The notes below the pieces were generated by a model, which saw only the letters and a list, made by a program, of their open reading frames with translations, searched no databases and was not told where the DNA came from. From positions 36,041 through 100,040 of the forward strand of contig NZ_FQWX01000007.1 in NCBI RefSeq assembly GCF_900129815.1: 64,000 nt of DNA. The letters run 5' to 3'. The position numbers and the translations under genes are program-made. Origin of the DNA: Asaccharospora irregularis DSM 2635 (GTDB taxonomy: Bacteria; Bacillota; Clostridia; Peptostreptococcales; Peptostreptococcaceae). Positions 35,832-44,544 of this stretch are shown one piece after another. The number at the start of each line of letters is the position of its first letter. Positions within the stretch are counted from its first letter, which is position 1.

Positions 35832-36059
35832 CTATTGTTGTTGTTTTCCTGCCATTTGTTGTTCTGCCATTTCAACTAATTTTTTAGTCATGTATCCACC
35901 TACATAACCATTTTCTCTAGCTGTAAGGTTTCCTTTATCAACTTGTTGATAGTTACTCATACCAAGTTCATTAGCTATCTCTAATTTCATTTGGTTTAAT
36001 GCTGCCTTTGCCTCTGGAACTACTGTTCTGTTACTGTTATTGTTGTTATTACTTGCCAT
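35832..36059 (-). CDS. alpha/beta-type small acid-soluble spore protein
   Basis: This 75-residue protein coats and protects spore DNA. It carries the family's two conserved blocks: EAKAALNQMKLEIANELGM, which holds the GPR germination-protease cleavage site (KLEIANELG, consensus K-F/L-EIA-S/N-E), and NGYVGGYMTKKLVEMAEQQ. The N-terminus is a short asparagine-rich run and the C-terminus is glutamine-rich, both typical. AGAGGG precedes the ATG. A good sigma-G-like promoter lies 43-73 bases upstream of the start, and a strong terminator follows. The gene shows that the organism forms endospores. Confidence 0.95.
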   Translation of the reverse strand: MASNNNNNSNRTVVPEAKAALNQMKLEIANELGMSNYQQVDKGNLTARENGYVGGYMTKKLVEMAEQQMAGKQQQ

Positions 36060-36101
36060 GTTGATTACCCTCTTTCTGTTGATATTTTTGTTTCTTGGTA
36101 G

Positions 36102-36132
36102 TATTATGTGAAGTTATAACTATTTCAATTCA
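36102..36132 (-). promoter_or_regulatory. sigma-G-like forespore promoter of the spore-protein gene
   Basis: On the complement TGAATT (36127-36132) and CATAATAC (-10, core 36102-36108) are separated by 18 bases. This is close to the Bacillus sigma-G consensus (TGAATA, 17-18 bases, CATACTA). Confidence 0.7.
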
Positions 36133-36223
36133 GGTAATTTTTGTAATAACTATAATAAAAGCCATCAGTTCCATTTTTTCTAATTTTTTAATATAATCTA
36201 AACCCTGTGTTAACAATTGTTTG

Positions 36224-37450
36224 CTAACAGTTTAAACCTGCTAAATAAGCCGTTGAAAATGCTATTTGAAGATTAAATCCTCCTGTATAAGCATCTACAT
36301 CTATAACTTCTCCGGCAAAAAATAAACCTTGTACTAATTTAGATTCCATTGTACTTGAATTAATTTCGTTTACTTTTACTCCACCAGAAGTTATTATAGC
36401 TTCGTCAATCGGTCTATATCTTTTAATATTAAAAGTAAAGTTCTTTATTAAATGAACTAAATTCTTTCTCTCTTCTCTTGATATTTGATGTACAACTGTA
36501 TCAGGATCTATTTCACTTAATCTTATTATTATAGGAATAAGCTTTTTAGGAAATAAATCATCTAGTGCATTCTCAAATTTTTTATTTGTATACTTTTTAA
36601 AATCTTTTTGAATTCTTTTATCTAATTTTTCTTCATCTAGAGCTGGTTTTAAATCTACTATAACCTTATAGTTGTCCTTGGTAGTATCTTTCATCCTACA
36701 GCTTGCTGATTTAATTATAGGTCCATCTATCCCAACCTTTGTAAACTCCATCTCTCCAAAATCATCGTACACTTTCTTATTTTTGCTATTTAATACTGAT
36801 ATAGAAACATTTCTAAGCGATAGTTTTTCTAATTCACAAACAAACTTTTCCTGAACTTCCATACCTATTAGTGATGGTTTTATATCTGTAACAGTGTGCC
36901 CTTGTGACTTTGCAAATTTATACCCATCTCCAGTTGATCCTGTTAGTGGATAGCTTACTCCTCCAGTTGCAACTATTACAGAGTCACATTTTATCTCACT
37001 CTTATCATTTAAAATAACTTTTTCTATCTTATTATTTTTAGAGACTATATCTATGACTTTTGAATTTAAAACTATCTTTACCTTTTTAGATTTAACTTGC
37101 TTTTCTAATGCCTTTACAACGTCTATAGCCTTATCACTATCTGGGAAAACTCTTTTTCCTCTTTCAGTCTTAGTTTTTACTCCTAAAGTTTCAAACATAT
37201 CTATAACATCTGTATTTGTAAAAGTATAAAATGCACTATACAAAAACTTACCATTTTTATTTACATTTTCTATTAATTCCTCTATTTCGCAATTGTTGGT
37301 TATATTACATCTACCTTTTCCTGTTATAAGTAATTTCCTTCCAACTCTTTGATTTTTTTCAATAAGAGTCACATCAAGTCCTCTATCTGCTGCAACTGAT
37401 GCTGCAATCATTCCTGCTGCTCCCGCTCCTATAACTACTACTTTTCTCAA
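36224..37450 (-). CDS. HI0933/BaiN-family FAD-dependent oxidoreductase
   Basis: This 408-residue flavoprotein begins with a Rossmann dinucleotide-binding motif VVIGAGAAGMIAASVAADRG and the following GRKLLITGKGRCNITN, diagnostic of the HI0933/YhiN family that includes BaiN of bile-acid-transforming clostridia. The middle contains ATGGVSYPLTGSTGDGY and the C-terminus ends with FAGEVIDVDAYTGGFNLQIAFSTA, a second FAD-contacting region. Most members have no proven substrate, so bile-acid reduction should not be assumed. It lies 67 bases downstream of the PAP2 phosphatase gene and may share its transcript. Confidence 0.88.
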   Translation of the reverse strand: MRKVVVIGAGAAGMIAASVAADRGLDVTLIEKNQRVGRKLLITGKGRCNITNNCEIEELIENVNKNGKFLYSAFYTFTNTDVIDMFETLGVKTKTERGKRVFPDSDKAIDVVKALEKQVKSKKVKIVLNSKVIDIVSKNNKIEKVILNDKSEIKCDSVIVATGGVSYPLTGSTGDGYKFAKSQGHTVTDIKPSLIGMEVQEKFVCELEKLSLRNVSISVLNSKNKKVYDDFGEMEFTKVGIDGPIIKSASCRMKDTTKDNYKVIVDLKPALDEEKLDKRIQKDFKKYTNKKFENALDDLFPKKLIPIIIRLSEIDPDTVVHQISREERKNLVHLIKNFTFNIKRYRPIDEAIITSGGVKVNEINSSTMESKLVQGLFFAGEVIDVDAYTGGFNLQIAFSTAYLAGLNC

Positions 37451-37517
37451 ACAATCACCCTTCCATCTATCTAAAACAAATAACTATTATAATCTCTAGG
37501 GATTTTAATAATACATT

Positions 37518-38465
37518 CTAAAACTCTAATTTTAAAATTTTAAACAATGCTGGGACACCTGCCACAGCATAAAATACTACTAAGAAGTACCTAAAATAAT
37601 TAATAACAGTACTTAGTATAACATCATTTTCTAAAGCAAAATACATTAAAGTTAAAGAACCTAAATACTTAATAGCAATATAGACAAATCCCAATGTTAT
37701 CATTCCCACCAAAAGTCTCAGTGCAAATACTGTTGGTTTACTAAATTTCTTGTTCCTATTGTTCGTTAAACTAAAATTGATTTTACCTCTTTTTTTATCA
37801 TTAATCGTACTAAATCTTATAAATTTGTCTTCAACTATATAGCCAATCACAAATCCTGTTATAACCCCTAATACTTTTATGTAAAATCTACTCTTAAGTA
37901 AAACACCGAACACTAAAAATAACATCCATACTATTAATAACAATTTATAATTTTTTGTTTTATCTACATATTTAAATATCTCATCCAAAATAATAGTAAA
38001 CACAACCCCAAATATAAACCCGCATATCACATCTATTGGCCAATGTACAGCTAAATACAGCCTAGATACCACTACCCCGATTATCATTATTGATCCTAAT
38101 AAGTAAATCCATGCACTTTTAAATATTCTCATTAAGCTAACCCAAAAGGCTGTTGCACTCTGTGTATGCCCACTTGGAAAAGAATATCCCGTAGCAGTGT
38201 ATACTCTAAGAGATTTTAATCCTTCTTTTCCAATCGGTCTAGGAGCCTTTACAAACTCCTTTATGCCTGTATTTATCATGGAATTGCCAATTAATGCAAA
38301 AATAATCCTTTGACCTTGTTTTTTATTTATACACCAGTACATAATAACTATAAATAACATCAACATTGGTAATTCCGCACTTTTTGTAAACGTCAAAAAT
38401 ATAGAATTTAATATAGGCGTTCTCATACTCTGAAAAAACTTCAATATTTCTAATTGAAAGTCCAT
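37518..38465 (-). CDS. PAP2-family membrane phosphatase
   Basis: This is a 315-residue polytopic membrane protein with the three phosphatase motifs of the PAP2 superfamily: KAPRPIGKEG (motif 1), SFPSGHTQSA (motif 2) and SRLYLAVHWPIDV (motif 3). Catalysis uses the histidines of motifs 2 and 3. Likely substrates are phosphatidic acid, phosphatidylglycerol phosphate or undecaprenyl pyrophosphate. The C-terminal 130 residues add four more transmembrane stretches and a basic loop. The ATG at 38463-38465 is eight bases after GAGGAGG; the frame extends 22 codons farther upstream but without a ribosome binding site. Confidence 0.87.
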   Translation of the reverse strand: MDFQLEILKFFQSMRTPILNSIFLTFTKSAELPMLMLFIVIMYWCINKKQGQRIIFALIGNSMINTGIKEFVKAPRPIGKEGLKSLRVYTATGYSFPSGHTQSATAFWVSLMRIFKSAWIYLLGSIMIIGVVVSRLYLAVHWPIDVICGFIFGVVFTIILDEIFKYVDKTKNYKLLLIVWMLFLVFGVLLKSRFYIKVLGVITGFVIGYIVEDKFIRFSTINDKKRGKINFSLTNNRNKKFSKPTVFALRLLVGMITLGFVYIAIKYLGSLTLMYFALENDVILSTVINYFRYFLVVFYAVAGVPALFKILKLEF

Positions 38466-38629
38466 AACTACTGTCCTCCTCAAATATCTTATATAAATGC
38501 AATTATACATAACTTTGTTGTATAAATACACTTATTTGTTAATATTATTGCACTTATTGCTAATATTTAACTGTATTAATGATAAATTAGTTAAAATTAT
38601 ATTGTTAACAACTTAATAAACATCAAAAT

Positions 38630-38670
38630 AGGATGTAAATAATTTGACTGAACAAATTTACCTACACCCT
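38630..38670 (-). terminator. terminator after the corrinoid methyltransferase operon
   Basis: AGGATGTAAAT (38630-38640) pairs imperfectly with ATTTACCTACACCCT (38656-38670), followed on the complement by ATTTTGATG. Confidence 0.55.
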
Positions 38671-38692
38671 AAATAAAAAGTTATGTTGTATT

Positions 38693-39574
38693 TTACTTCA
38701 ATATTTTTACCTCGTATATTTTTGCACTATCAACATTTTTCTTGGTTTTTTTTATACAATTCTGACCTACCAAATTAACACCTTTAGATGGAAGTTTTAA
38801 TAAAGCTTCTCCATATAAAGCATCCTCACAAAATCCAATCTCATTTATCTCTATCAATCCCAGATTTAATAAAGAAGATGTAGTCCTTCCACAAACATGG
38901 ATTAAAGCTCTATCTCCTACTTTATCTTTTAATTCATTAATTATCTTTAAAGTTATTTCACTGTTTAGTTTAGAGTATGTTCTTTCTCCTAATATATCCA
39001 TATTTCCCGTTGGATCTGCATAGGAAATAATCTTTGCTCCAGATTTCACACCCTCTACTCCATAATCTATAATAAAATCTTTTATAAACTCCAATATATC
39101 ATCTAGCTTATCTTTTTCTTTTCTTATCGCCTTTATGACTTTTGTTAGGTCTATTAAACTCGTCAGTATAGTTATAGGGCCTTCAATATTTAAAACTATA
39201 TCTTCACCTTCATCCGATAGTTTAGATACTGCTTTTAAAACCTCATTTACTAGACTAGAGCTTAAATCTAAATTTTTGATTTCCATTAATTCATCTATAG
39301 TTTTGTACTTATAGTCCTTCGCCCTTGGAGTGCTTATTTCATCAATTACAATATTTGCTCCTAAGCTTTGAGCTTCTACAGTATTGCATAAAGGTAAAGT
39401 GCAAACACAATCATTTTTATACTTTTTTAGAATTCTCGATGCATCAGCCATCTTATCAGACTTTAAATATGCATTTTCTATATTTTGTGTGCTTGATTTT
39501 ATTATATCCATCTCTTCTAAGCTATCTTTATCATAAGTACACTTAAATATATAATTCCCTTTAATTTTAATCAT
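38693..39574 (-). CDS. short uroporphyrinogen-decarboxylase-fold methyltransferase (third paralogue)
   Basis: This 293-residue protein of the MtaA/MtbA/CmuA group is shorter than its neighbours (340 and 357). It lacks about 45 residues at the N-terminus and ends soon after the last zinc cysteine. The zinc-site pattern is kept: IHVCGRTTSS (His-x-Cys) and GQNCIKKTK. NIEGPITILTSLIDLTKV and ISYADPTGNMDILGERTY align with active family members. The ATG touches an AAGGG sequence with no spacer, and a stop codon lies two codons upstream, so initiation looks weak. It is the last gene of the corrinoid operon, 36 bases after the reductive activator gene. Transfer of a methyl group to or from the corrinoid protein is inferred. 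Confidence 0.7.
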   Translation of the reverse strand: MIKIKGNYIFKCTYDKDSLEEMDIIKSSTQNIENAYLKSDKMADASRILKKYKNDCVCTLPLCNTVEAQSLGANIVIDEISTPRAKDYKYKTIDELMEIKNLDLSSSLVNEVLKAVSKLSDEGEDIVLNIEGPITILTSLIDLTKVIKAIRKEKDKLDDILEFIKDFIIDYGVEGVKSGAKIISYADPTGNMDILGERTYSKLNSEITLKIINELKDKVGDRALIHVCGRTTSSLLNLGLIEINEIGFCEDALYGEALLKLPSKGVNLVGQNCIKKTKKNVDSAKIYEVKILK

Positions 39575-39610
39575 CCCTTATTTTGATTTATTTTATAATT
39601 TTTATTTACT

Positions 39611-41398
39611 TTATAAAAGTTTGTTTATATCAAAACTCAAGCATTTAGCAAATAAACCTTCATAATTATCAAGCAATGAAAGCTCTAAATACCCGCAATT
39701 ATCTAAAACATCCTTTACTTCTTCTCTTTTAGATTTGTCTAATAAGCACAATACAGCACCGCTTTTTGAAGAGTTTCCAATATAATTTACCTTATCCTCA
39801 AACTCTTTTGGCAACATTCCAATTCCTACTAAACTCTCTACTTTTAAATGTGCACCAAATTGCCCTGCGATTATCACCTTGTCTATATCCTTAGCAGTTA
39901 AATTTAAGTGGTTTGATAAAGATATAATCCCCGATAAAATAGCCCCTTTTGCTAATTGAACTTGCCTTATATCATTTTGAGTGATAATTATATCATCTAC
40001 CAAAACTACACTTCTTTTCTTACCATCTTCTATTATTATGCTTTTTAAAAAATCATCTTCTAAGTCTTCTTTTTTCTTTATTCTACCCGACTTATTCACT
40101 AAATTCCTTCTATTAAGTTCTGATATAGCCTCTAATATACCACTTCCACATATTCCATTTGGATATTTATCCCCTATTACTTCAATACTTACACTATCAT
40201 TTTCAATAGTAATTCCTTCAATAGCTCCAACCCCAGCGCGTACTCCACAGGTAATATTCATTCCCTCTAGGGCAGGTCCTGCTGCACAAGAACAGGCTAT
40301 CATTTTGCCGTTATCAGATAAAATCATCTCTCCGTTTGTTCCTATATCAATAAACAGTACTCTTTCTTTTGTAGTATTTAGTTTTGAAACTATGGCACCT
40401 GCTGTAATATCTGCACCAATAAAAGCAGATACACTTGGCAAACAATAAACTCTAGTTTTATTAGATATTTTAAGATCTAAGTCTTCGCTCAAATAAGTTC
40501 TACCCTCTTTAAATATAGGTCTATAAGGATTTACCCCTAGACTCTTCGGATTTACCCCTAATAAAAGATGTAGCATAGTGGTGTTTGCAGCAATAGTTAT
40601 ATCGTAAATATTCTCCGTTGATATATTATTATTTATACACAATTCCTCAAACAATCCATTCAAACAGTCAATTACAGACTTACTTAATTCATAAGTGCCA
40701 TTCTCTTCTTTACACGCATAGTTAATTCTGGATAACACATCCAAGCCATAGTTTTTTTGAGGATTTATAGATGATGCGTTATCTAGTTCTACTCCAGTAT
40801 TCAAATCAATTAAAGACGCTACTATCGTTGTTGTCCCTATATCCACTGCAAAACCATATAAAGACCCTGTTGTATCTCCGTCTTCTATACAAATTATCTC
40901 TTTATCATATTTTACTAATGTGTATATATCTCCCTCTTCTAAATCTGACAATTTTCTAATTATATCAATTGGTAATGCTCTTTTCTCACTTTTTAAAATA
41001 GCTTCTATATCACTGGATGTTGCCAAACTATCATAAGAAAGCTTTTTACACTCCTTTTTAACCAAAGGATCAATTTTAAAATCAGGTAAATATCCTTTAT
41101 CTAATATTTTTACTTTTTCTTCATTATCAATTAACTCTATACTAATATCATTTTTTGGAACATACAAACAAGACAATCTTATCCCTTTTTTAATTTCCTC
41201 TTCGCTTAAAAACTTTCTATGTTCTTGTAAATTATCATCATTTAAGCCCTCTAAAATTTGTACTTTACACTTACCGCAGTATCCCTTCCCCGCACAAGGA
41301 TTTTCAATCATTATCCCATTTTTCTTGAGTATACTTAATAAGTTTTTTCCTACTTCAAAATCGAAACTTCCTCTTCCCCTGACACTTAAAATACTCAT
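39611..41398 (-). CDS. corrinoid reductive activator (RamA/RACo-like, 2Fe-2S + ASKHA)
   Basis: This 595-residue protein restores oxidised Co(II) corrinoid proteins to Co(I) using ATP. The N-terminal plant-type [2Fe-2S] domain shows CAGKGYCGKC and a fourth cysteine in RLSCLYVP (about residues 35-80). The C-terminal half is an ASKHA ATPase-like module with VDIGTTTIVASLIDLNTG, FIDIGTNGEMILSDNGK and IAGQFGAHLKVESLVGIG. It matches the RACo type (DUF4445) of acetogens rather than the 4Fe-4S RamA of methanogens. The ATG at 41396-41398 follows GTGGGTGAT; the frame is open four codons upstream from a GTG. It stands between two methyltransferase genes. Confidence 0.88.
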   Translation of the reverse strand: MSILSVRGRGSFDFEVGKNLLSILKKNGIMIENPCAGKGYCGKCKVQILEGLNDDNLQEHRKFLSEEEIKKGIRLSCLYVPKNDISIELIDNEEKVKILDKGYLPDFKIDPLVKKECKKLSYDSLATSSDIEAILKSEKRALPIDIIRKLSDLEEGDIYTLVKYDKEIICIEDGDTTGSLYGFAVDIGTTTIVASLIDLNTGVELDNASSINPQKNYGLDVLSRINYACKEENGTYELSKSVIDCLNGLFEELCINNNISTENIYDITIAANTTMLHLLLGVNPKSLGVNPYRPIFKEGRTYLSEDLDLKISNKTRVYCLPSVSAFIGADITAGAIVSKLNTTKERVLFIDIGTNGEMILSDNGKMIACSCAAGPALEGMNITCGVRAGVGAIEGITIENDSVSIEVIGDKYPNGICGSGILEAISELNRRNLVNKSGRIKKKEDLEDDFLKSIIIEDGKKRSVVLVDDIIITQNDIRQVQLAKGAILSGIISLSNHLNLTAKDIDKVIIAGQFGAHLKVESLVGIGMLPKEFEDKVNYIGNSSKSGAVLCLLDKSKREEVKDVLDNCGYLELSLLDNYEGLFAKCLSFDINKLL

Positions 41399-41419
41399 AT
41401 TATCACCCACTAAATTATC

Positions 41420-42442
41420 CTAGGCATTGGTTTCCTTAGCTCCATTTACCATTGCCTGTATATTTTTAATTGAAGTTCTTGCCCCTATACCACATGCTGG
41501 TGATAAAATATCCACTCCATTTTTTATGCAGTTCTTGCCTATCGCTTTAACTTTTTCATTTGTTCCATATTCAAGAGCATAAGTACTCACGTTTCCCATT
41601 ATAGCCTTGTCACTAACATTTTGAATAACCTGCTTTTCATCCGTTATAGAATCAAAACTTATTGATGAACTATTAATTTTATTCAATTGTGGATATATAC
41701 TTTTTAGCCTTCCACAAATATGTACAATACTTAAAACTTTGTTATCTTCATTTAATTTATCGAGAATTCTATTTATATACGGAACTACAAACTCATCAAA
41801 CTTCTTAGGACCTAAAATTTCCCCCGTAGCACTAGGGTCTGCAATAGCTATCAAATCAGCCCCTGCATCAATCTGGGCTCTCGCAAACTCTAAAATTCCA
41901 TCAGTTACAAATTCTAAAAACTCATGAACAGTTTTTTTGTTCTTAGTCAAAGCCTTATAAAATATCGTAGGCTCAATAAGAGATGTTGCAACACTTATAG
42001 GACCAACCACATTGGCAATAACAGGTACATTTTCATCCTTATCTTTTAAATATCTAATTGCATCTAAAACAACCTTTGCCCTGCCCGTACTCACATCCAT
42101 CTTCTTTAATTTTTTATAATCCTCAATACAATTCATAGGATAAAAATTAACCCTTGGCTCTGTTACTTTAGTTCCAAAATCCACTCTGGCCCCCATAGAC
42201 TCCGCCTCTATAGTCATACAAAAAGGCACCCCACAATTTTCAAATCCACCATTTTCATATACACCATAAGTCAATTCTGCCATTTGATTAGGACTAAAGT
42301 GAGCATCCGGCCAACTAATACCCTTTATATCCATTACATCTTCTACAACCATATTCATCATTCCACCTGGACAAATACATGGTGGTCTATCCACTTTTTC
42401 TCTATTAAGTACCTTTATCAATCTCTCTTTACACGTGTCCAA
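41420..42442 (-). CDS. MtaA-like corrinoid methyltransferase (second paralogue)
   Basis: This 340-residue protein has the uroporphyrinogen-decarboxylase fold used by MtaA/MtbA methyltransferases. It begins CKERLIKVLNREKVDRPP, typical of this branch, and continues with FCMTIEAESMGARVDFG, NVVGPISVATSLIEPT and IAIADPSATGEILGPKKF. Zinc ligands are visible as VHICGRLKS (His-x-Cys) and SPACGIGART (Cys). In known systems such proteins move methyl groups between a corrinoid protein and a thiol or folate acceptor, or demethylate the substrate. The start is TTG (42440-42442) after GGGAGGG. It follows the corrinoid protein gene after 126 bases and precedes the activator by 21. Confidence 0.85.
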   Translation of the reverse strand: MDTCKERLIKVLNREKVDRPPCICPGGMMNMVVEDVMDIKGISWPDAHFSPNQMAELTYGVYENGGFENCGVPFCMTIEAESMGARVDFGTKVTEPRVNFYPMNCIEDYKKLKKMDVSTGRAKVVLDAIRYLKDKDENVPVIANVVGPISVATSLIEPTIFYKALTKNKKTVHEFLEFVTDGILEFARAQIDAGADLIAIADPSATGEILGPKKFDEFVVPYINRILDKLNEDNKVLSIVHICGRLKSIYPQLNKINSSSISFDSITDEKQVIQNVSDKAIMGNVSTYALEYGTNEKVKAIGKNCIKNGVDILSPACGIGARTSIKNIQAMVNGAKETNA

Positions 42443-42568
42443 AATATCCCTCCCATCTTCTACCTTCTTTATCTTTTTTGCTGATGATCCAGCCTATTAG
42501 CTTACACATACCATCTCTATTCTCGTACTTTTTCCCCATAAATCTATCTATAAATATAGTGTCCTAAA

Positions 42569-43216
42569 TTAACTAACTAATTTTTTAGCAAGTTCTACAG
42601 CAGTTGTGGCTGAAGCAGAATATCCATCAGCACCTATTTTCTTGGCATAACTTTCAGAAATAGGTCCTCCTCCAATCATAACTTTGAATTTTTCTCTAAT
42701 TCCCTGGGCTTTTAAATCTTCTATCAAAACTTGCATGTTGTCCATGGTAGTAGTCATCAAAGTAGACATAGCTATTATATCAGCATCTACCCTCTTAGCC
42801 TCCTCAATAAAACTACTCATAGGAACATCTCTTCCTAAATCATATACTTCAAATCCAGCAGTTTCTAACATTATTTTAACTATATTTTTACCTATATCAT
42901 GGGTATCCCCTTGTACTACACCCATAACAACCTTACCTCTTTTATCTTCATCATTCTTTTTGATATGTGGCTTTAAGATATCAATTCCCGTCGTCATTGC
43001 ATCAGAACATAGAAGAATCTCAGGTATGTAGTATTCTTCTTCCTCATATAACTCTCCAGCACGTTGCATCCCAACAGAAAGACCTTTTTCTATACCCTCT
43101 AGTGGATCAAATTCTTCTTTTAAATACTCATTTGCTACTTCTACCACTAAATCTTCTTCCATATCTACAACATTTTCTGCCAAACTATTTAATAACTCTT
43201 TTTTTCTATCGCACAT
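42569..43216 (-). CDS. corrinoid (cobalamin-binding) methyl carrier protein
   Basis: This 215-residue MtaC/MtbC/MtmC-type protein carries the methyl group on the cobalt of a B12 cofactor. The N-terminal four-helix cap (about 1-85, ending YIPEILLCSDAMTTGIDIL) is followed by a Rossmann-like B12 domain with GDTHDIGKNIV (lower-ligand His106), MSTLMTTTMDNM and MIGGGPISESYAKKIGADGY. All residues for base-off/His-on binding are present. AGGGGGATAAAAT precedes the ATG. It is the only corrinoid protein in a cluster with three methyltransferase-like genes, so all of them probably act on it. Confidence 0.93.
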   Translation of the reverse strand: MCDRKKELLNSLAENVVDMEEDLVVEVANEYLKEEFDPLEGIEKGLSVGMQRAGELYEEEEYYIPEILLCSDAMTTGIDILKPHIKKNDEDKRGKVVMGVVQGDTHDIGKNIVKIMLETAGFEVYDLGRDVPMSSFIEEAKRVDADIIAMSTLMTTTMDNMQVLIEDLKAQGIREKFKVMIGGGPISESYAKKIGADGYSASATTAVELAKKLVS

Positions 43217-43280
43217 ATTTTATCCCCCTTAGATTTAGTTAAAACTGTTTAGTTTATATCAATTATATATCCAAATATAT

Positions 43281-44354
43281 CTATTCAAAGTTTTTAGGAT
43301 CTATCGGCCATTTACCGCACTTTCTACCTACTTCCATAAATTTGTAGATATTTTCAATAGGAGCTCCAAGAGGTATGTCACACCCCGGCCCTAATTGATA
43401 ACCCAACTTACTATCATATGCCTTTTTAAAGCAAGTCTTTATAGCTTCTTCTACATCTTTTTCTGTACCAGAATGTACAACCTTCACAGGTTCAACATTT
43501 CCTACTATTATAACTCTATCACCTATTTCTTTTTTAGCTACTTCTAAATCAACTGCATTATCTAAGCTAACAGCAGGCATCCCAGCATCAGCCATACTAG
43601 ACAATATAGAAGTAGTGTCCCCACATATATGGTAGCAAATTCCAGGACCATTAATTTCTTTTAACTTTTCAACAATTCTTTTTGTTGTAGGCAAAACAAA
43701 CTTATCAAATTTCTTTTTGCCTAAAACAATTCCTGAAGCAACAGGATCTGGTATACATACTGATAGTCCTAAATCTTTGAAGTTTGTTGCTACCTGTATA
43801 ATTGCCTTTTCACAAAAATCAAGAAGCTTAAATACACCTTCTTCATCCTTTCGAACAGCTTTTAATAATTTTTCAGTACCTATAAGCCCTGAAGCAACAG
43901 TAAATGGCCCAGTAAAACTTATACTAACAGATACCTCATCTCCTACTTTATCTTGAATAAAGTTAATTCCATCATATGTTTTTCTTAGTCCTTTATCATA
44001 CTTAATATCTAATAAAGACAAGTCTATATTATCTATTTCATTTATTTCTTTTAAAGGTGGAACTAATATGGCCGGTATGCTTGTCTCTGGATCTGATACT
44101 TGTGCCCCCAAAGCTATTGGTATACTTCTTAAGTTAAAATCTGTAGAAAGACTATCATGCCCAAACAGTTCATATGCCTTTATTTGACTTTGTGCAAATA
44201 CTTTAGCTGAGCTACGTAGCTCACGATTTGTAACCCCTATAAGATCTCCCCCATACACAGCTAAACTAAGGTCTATAGGTAATCTATCTATATCCTTTCC
44301 TTCAGATAAGGCCTTTGATCTTTCCTTTGGTGTCATCTGGTCATCTTTGTGCAT
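43281..44354 (-). CDS. MtaA-like corrinoid methyltransferase (first paralogue)
   Basis: This is a 357-residue uroporphyrinogen-decarboxylase-fold protein. The N-terminal region MTPKERSKALSEGKDIDRLP, the central ISFTGPFTVASGLIGTEKL and CIPDPVASGIVLGKKKF fit the methylcobamide methyltransferase group. The zinc site is YHICGDTTS plus GPGCDIPLGAPIENI. The last part, with GNVEPVKVVHSGTEKDVEE, resembles members found next to corrinoid proteins in acetogens and sulfate reducers. It is the first gene of the operon, 64 bases before the corrinoid protein gene, so it is the best candidate for the substrate-specific methyltransferase. GGGGG lies ten bases before the chosen ATG; a later ATG (residue 7) is possible. 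Confidence 0.85.
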   Translation of the reverse strand: MHKDDQMTPKERSKALSEGKDIDRLPIDLSLAVYGGDLIGVTNRELRSSAKVFAQSQIKAYELFGHDSLSTDFNLRSIPIALGAQVSDPETSIPAILVPPLKEINEIDNIDLSLLDIKYDKGLRKTYDGINFIQDKVGDEVSVSISFTGPFTVASGLIGTEKLLKAVRKDEEGVFKLLDFCEKAIIQVATNFKDLGLSVCIPDPVASGIVLGKKKFDKFVLPTTKRIVEKLKEINGPGICYHICGDTTSILSSMADAGMPAVSLDNAVDLEVAKKEIGDRVIIVGNVEPVKVVHSGTEKDVEEAIKTCFKKAYDSKLGYQLGPGCDIPLGAPIENIYKFMEVGRKCGKWPIDPKNFE

Positions 44355-44493
44355 ATTGAATCATCCCCCAATAAATTATTTTTGATATTTGACAAATTTC
44401 TAGCCTAATTTTAACATTCTAATTAACCCCATTCAAATTCATTATATATATATGTGTGTGGATAGTTATAGGAATTATCTATATTCATTATAA

Positions 44494-44526
44494 AAAACAC
44501 TAACCTTTTATAAAGATTAGTGTTTT
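44494..44526 (-). terminator. rho-independent terminator after hpt
   Basis: AAAACACTAA (44494-44503) and TTAGTGTTTT (44517-44526) form a 10-bp stem with a 13-base loop; the stem's own outer bases give the U run on the complement. Confidence 0.75.
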
Positions 44527-44544
44527 CTAAAATATAATGTTCTC

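Noticed and set aside
36190..36235. Hairpin near the end of the BaiN-like gene considered as terminator
   Set aside because: The stem is short and interrupted and no T run follows on the complement.
36224..37450. Naming the flavoprotein a bile-acid reductase (BaiN)
   Set aside because: The motifs define only the broad HI0933 family; no bai genes are present, so a bile-acid role is not supported.
44355..44544. Cobalamin riboswitch before the corrinoid operon
   Set aside because: No B12-box or paired structure typical of the cobalamin riboswitch is visible in the leader.
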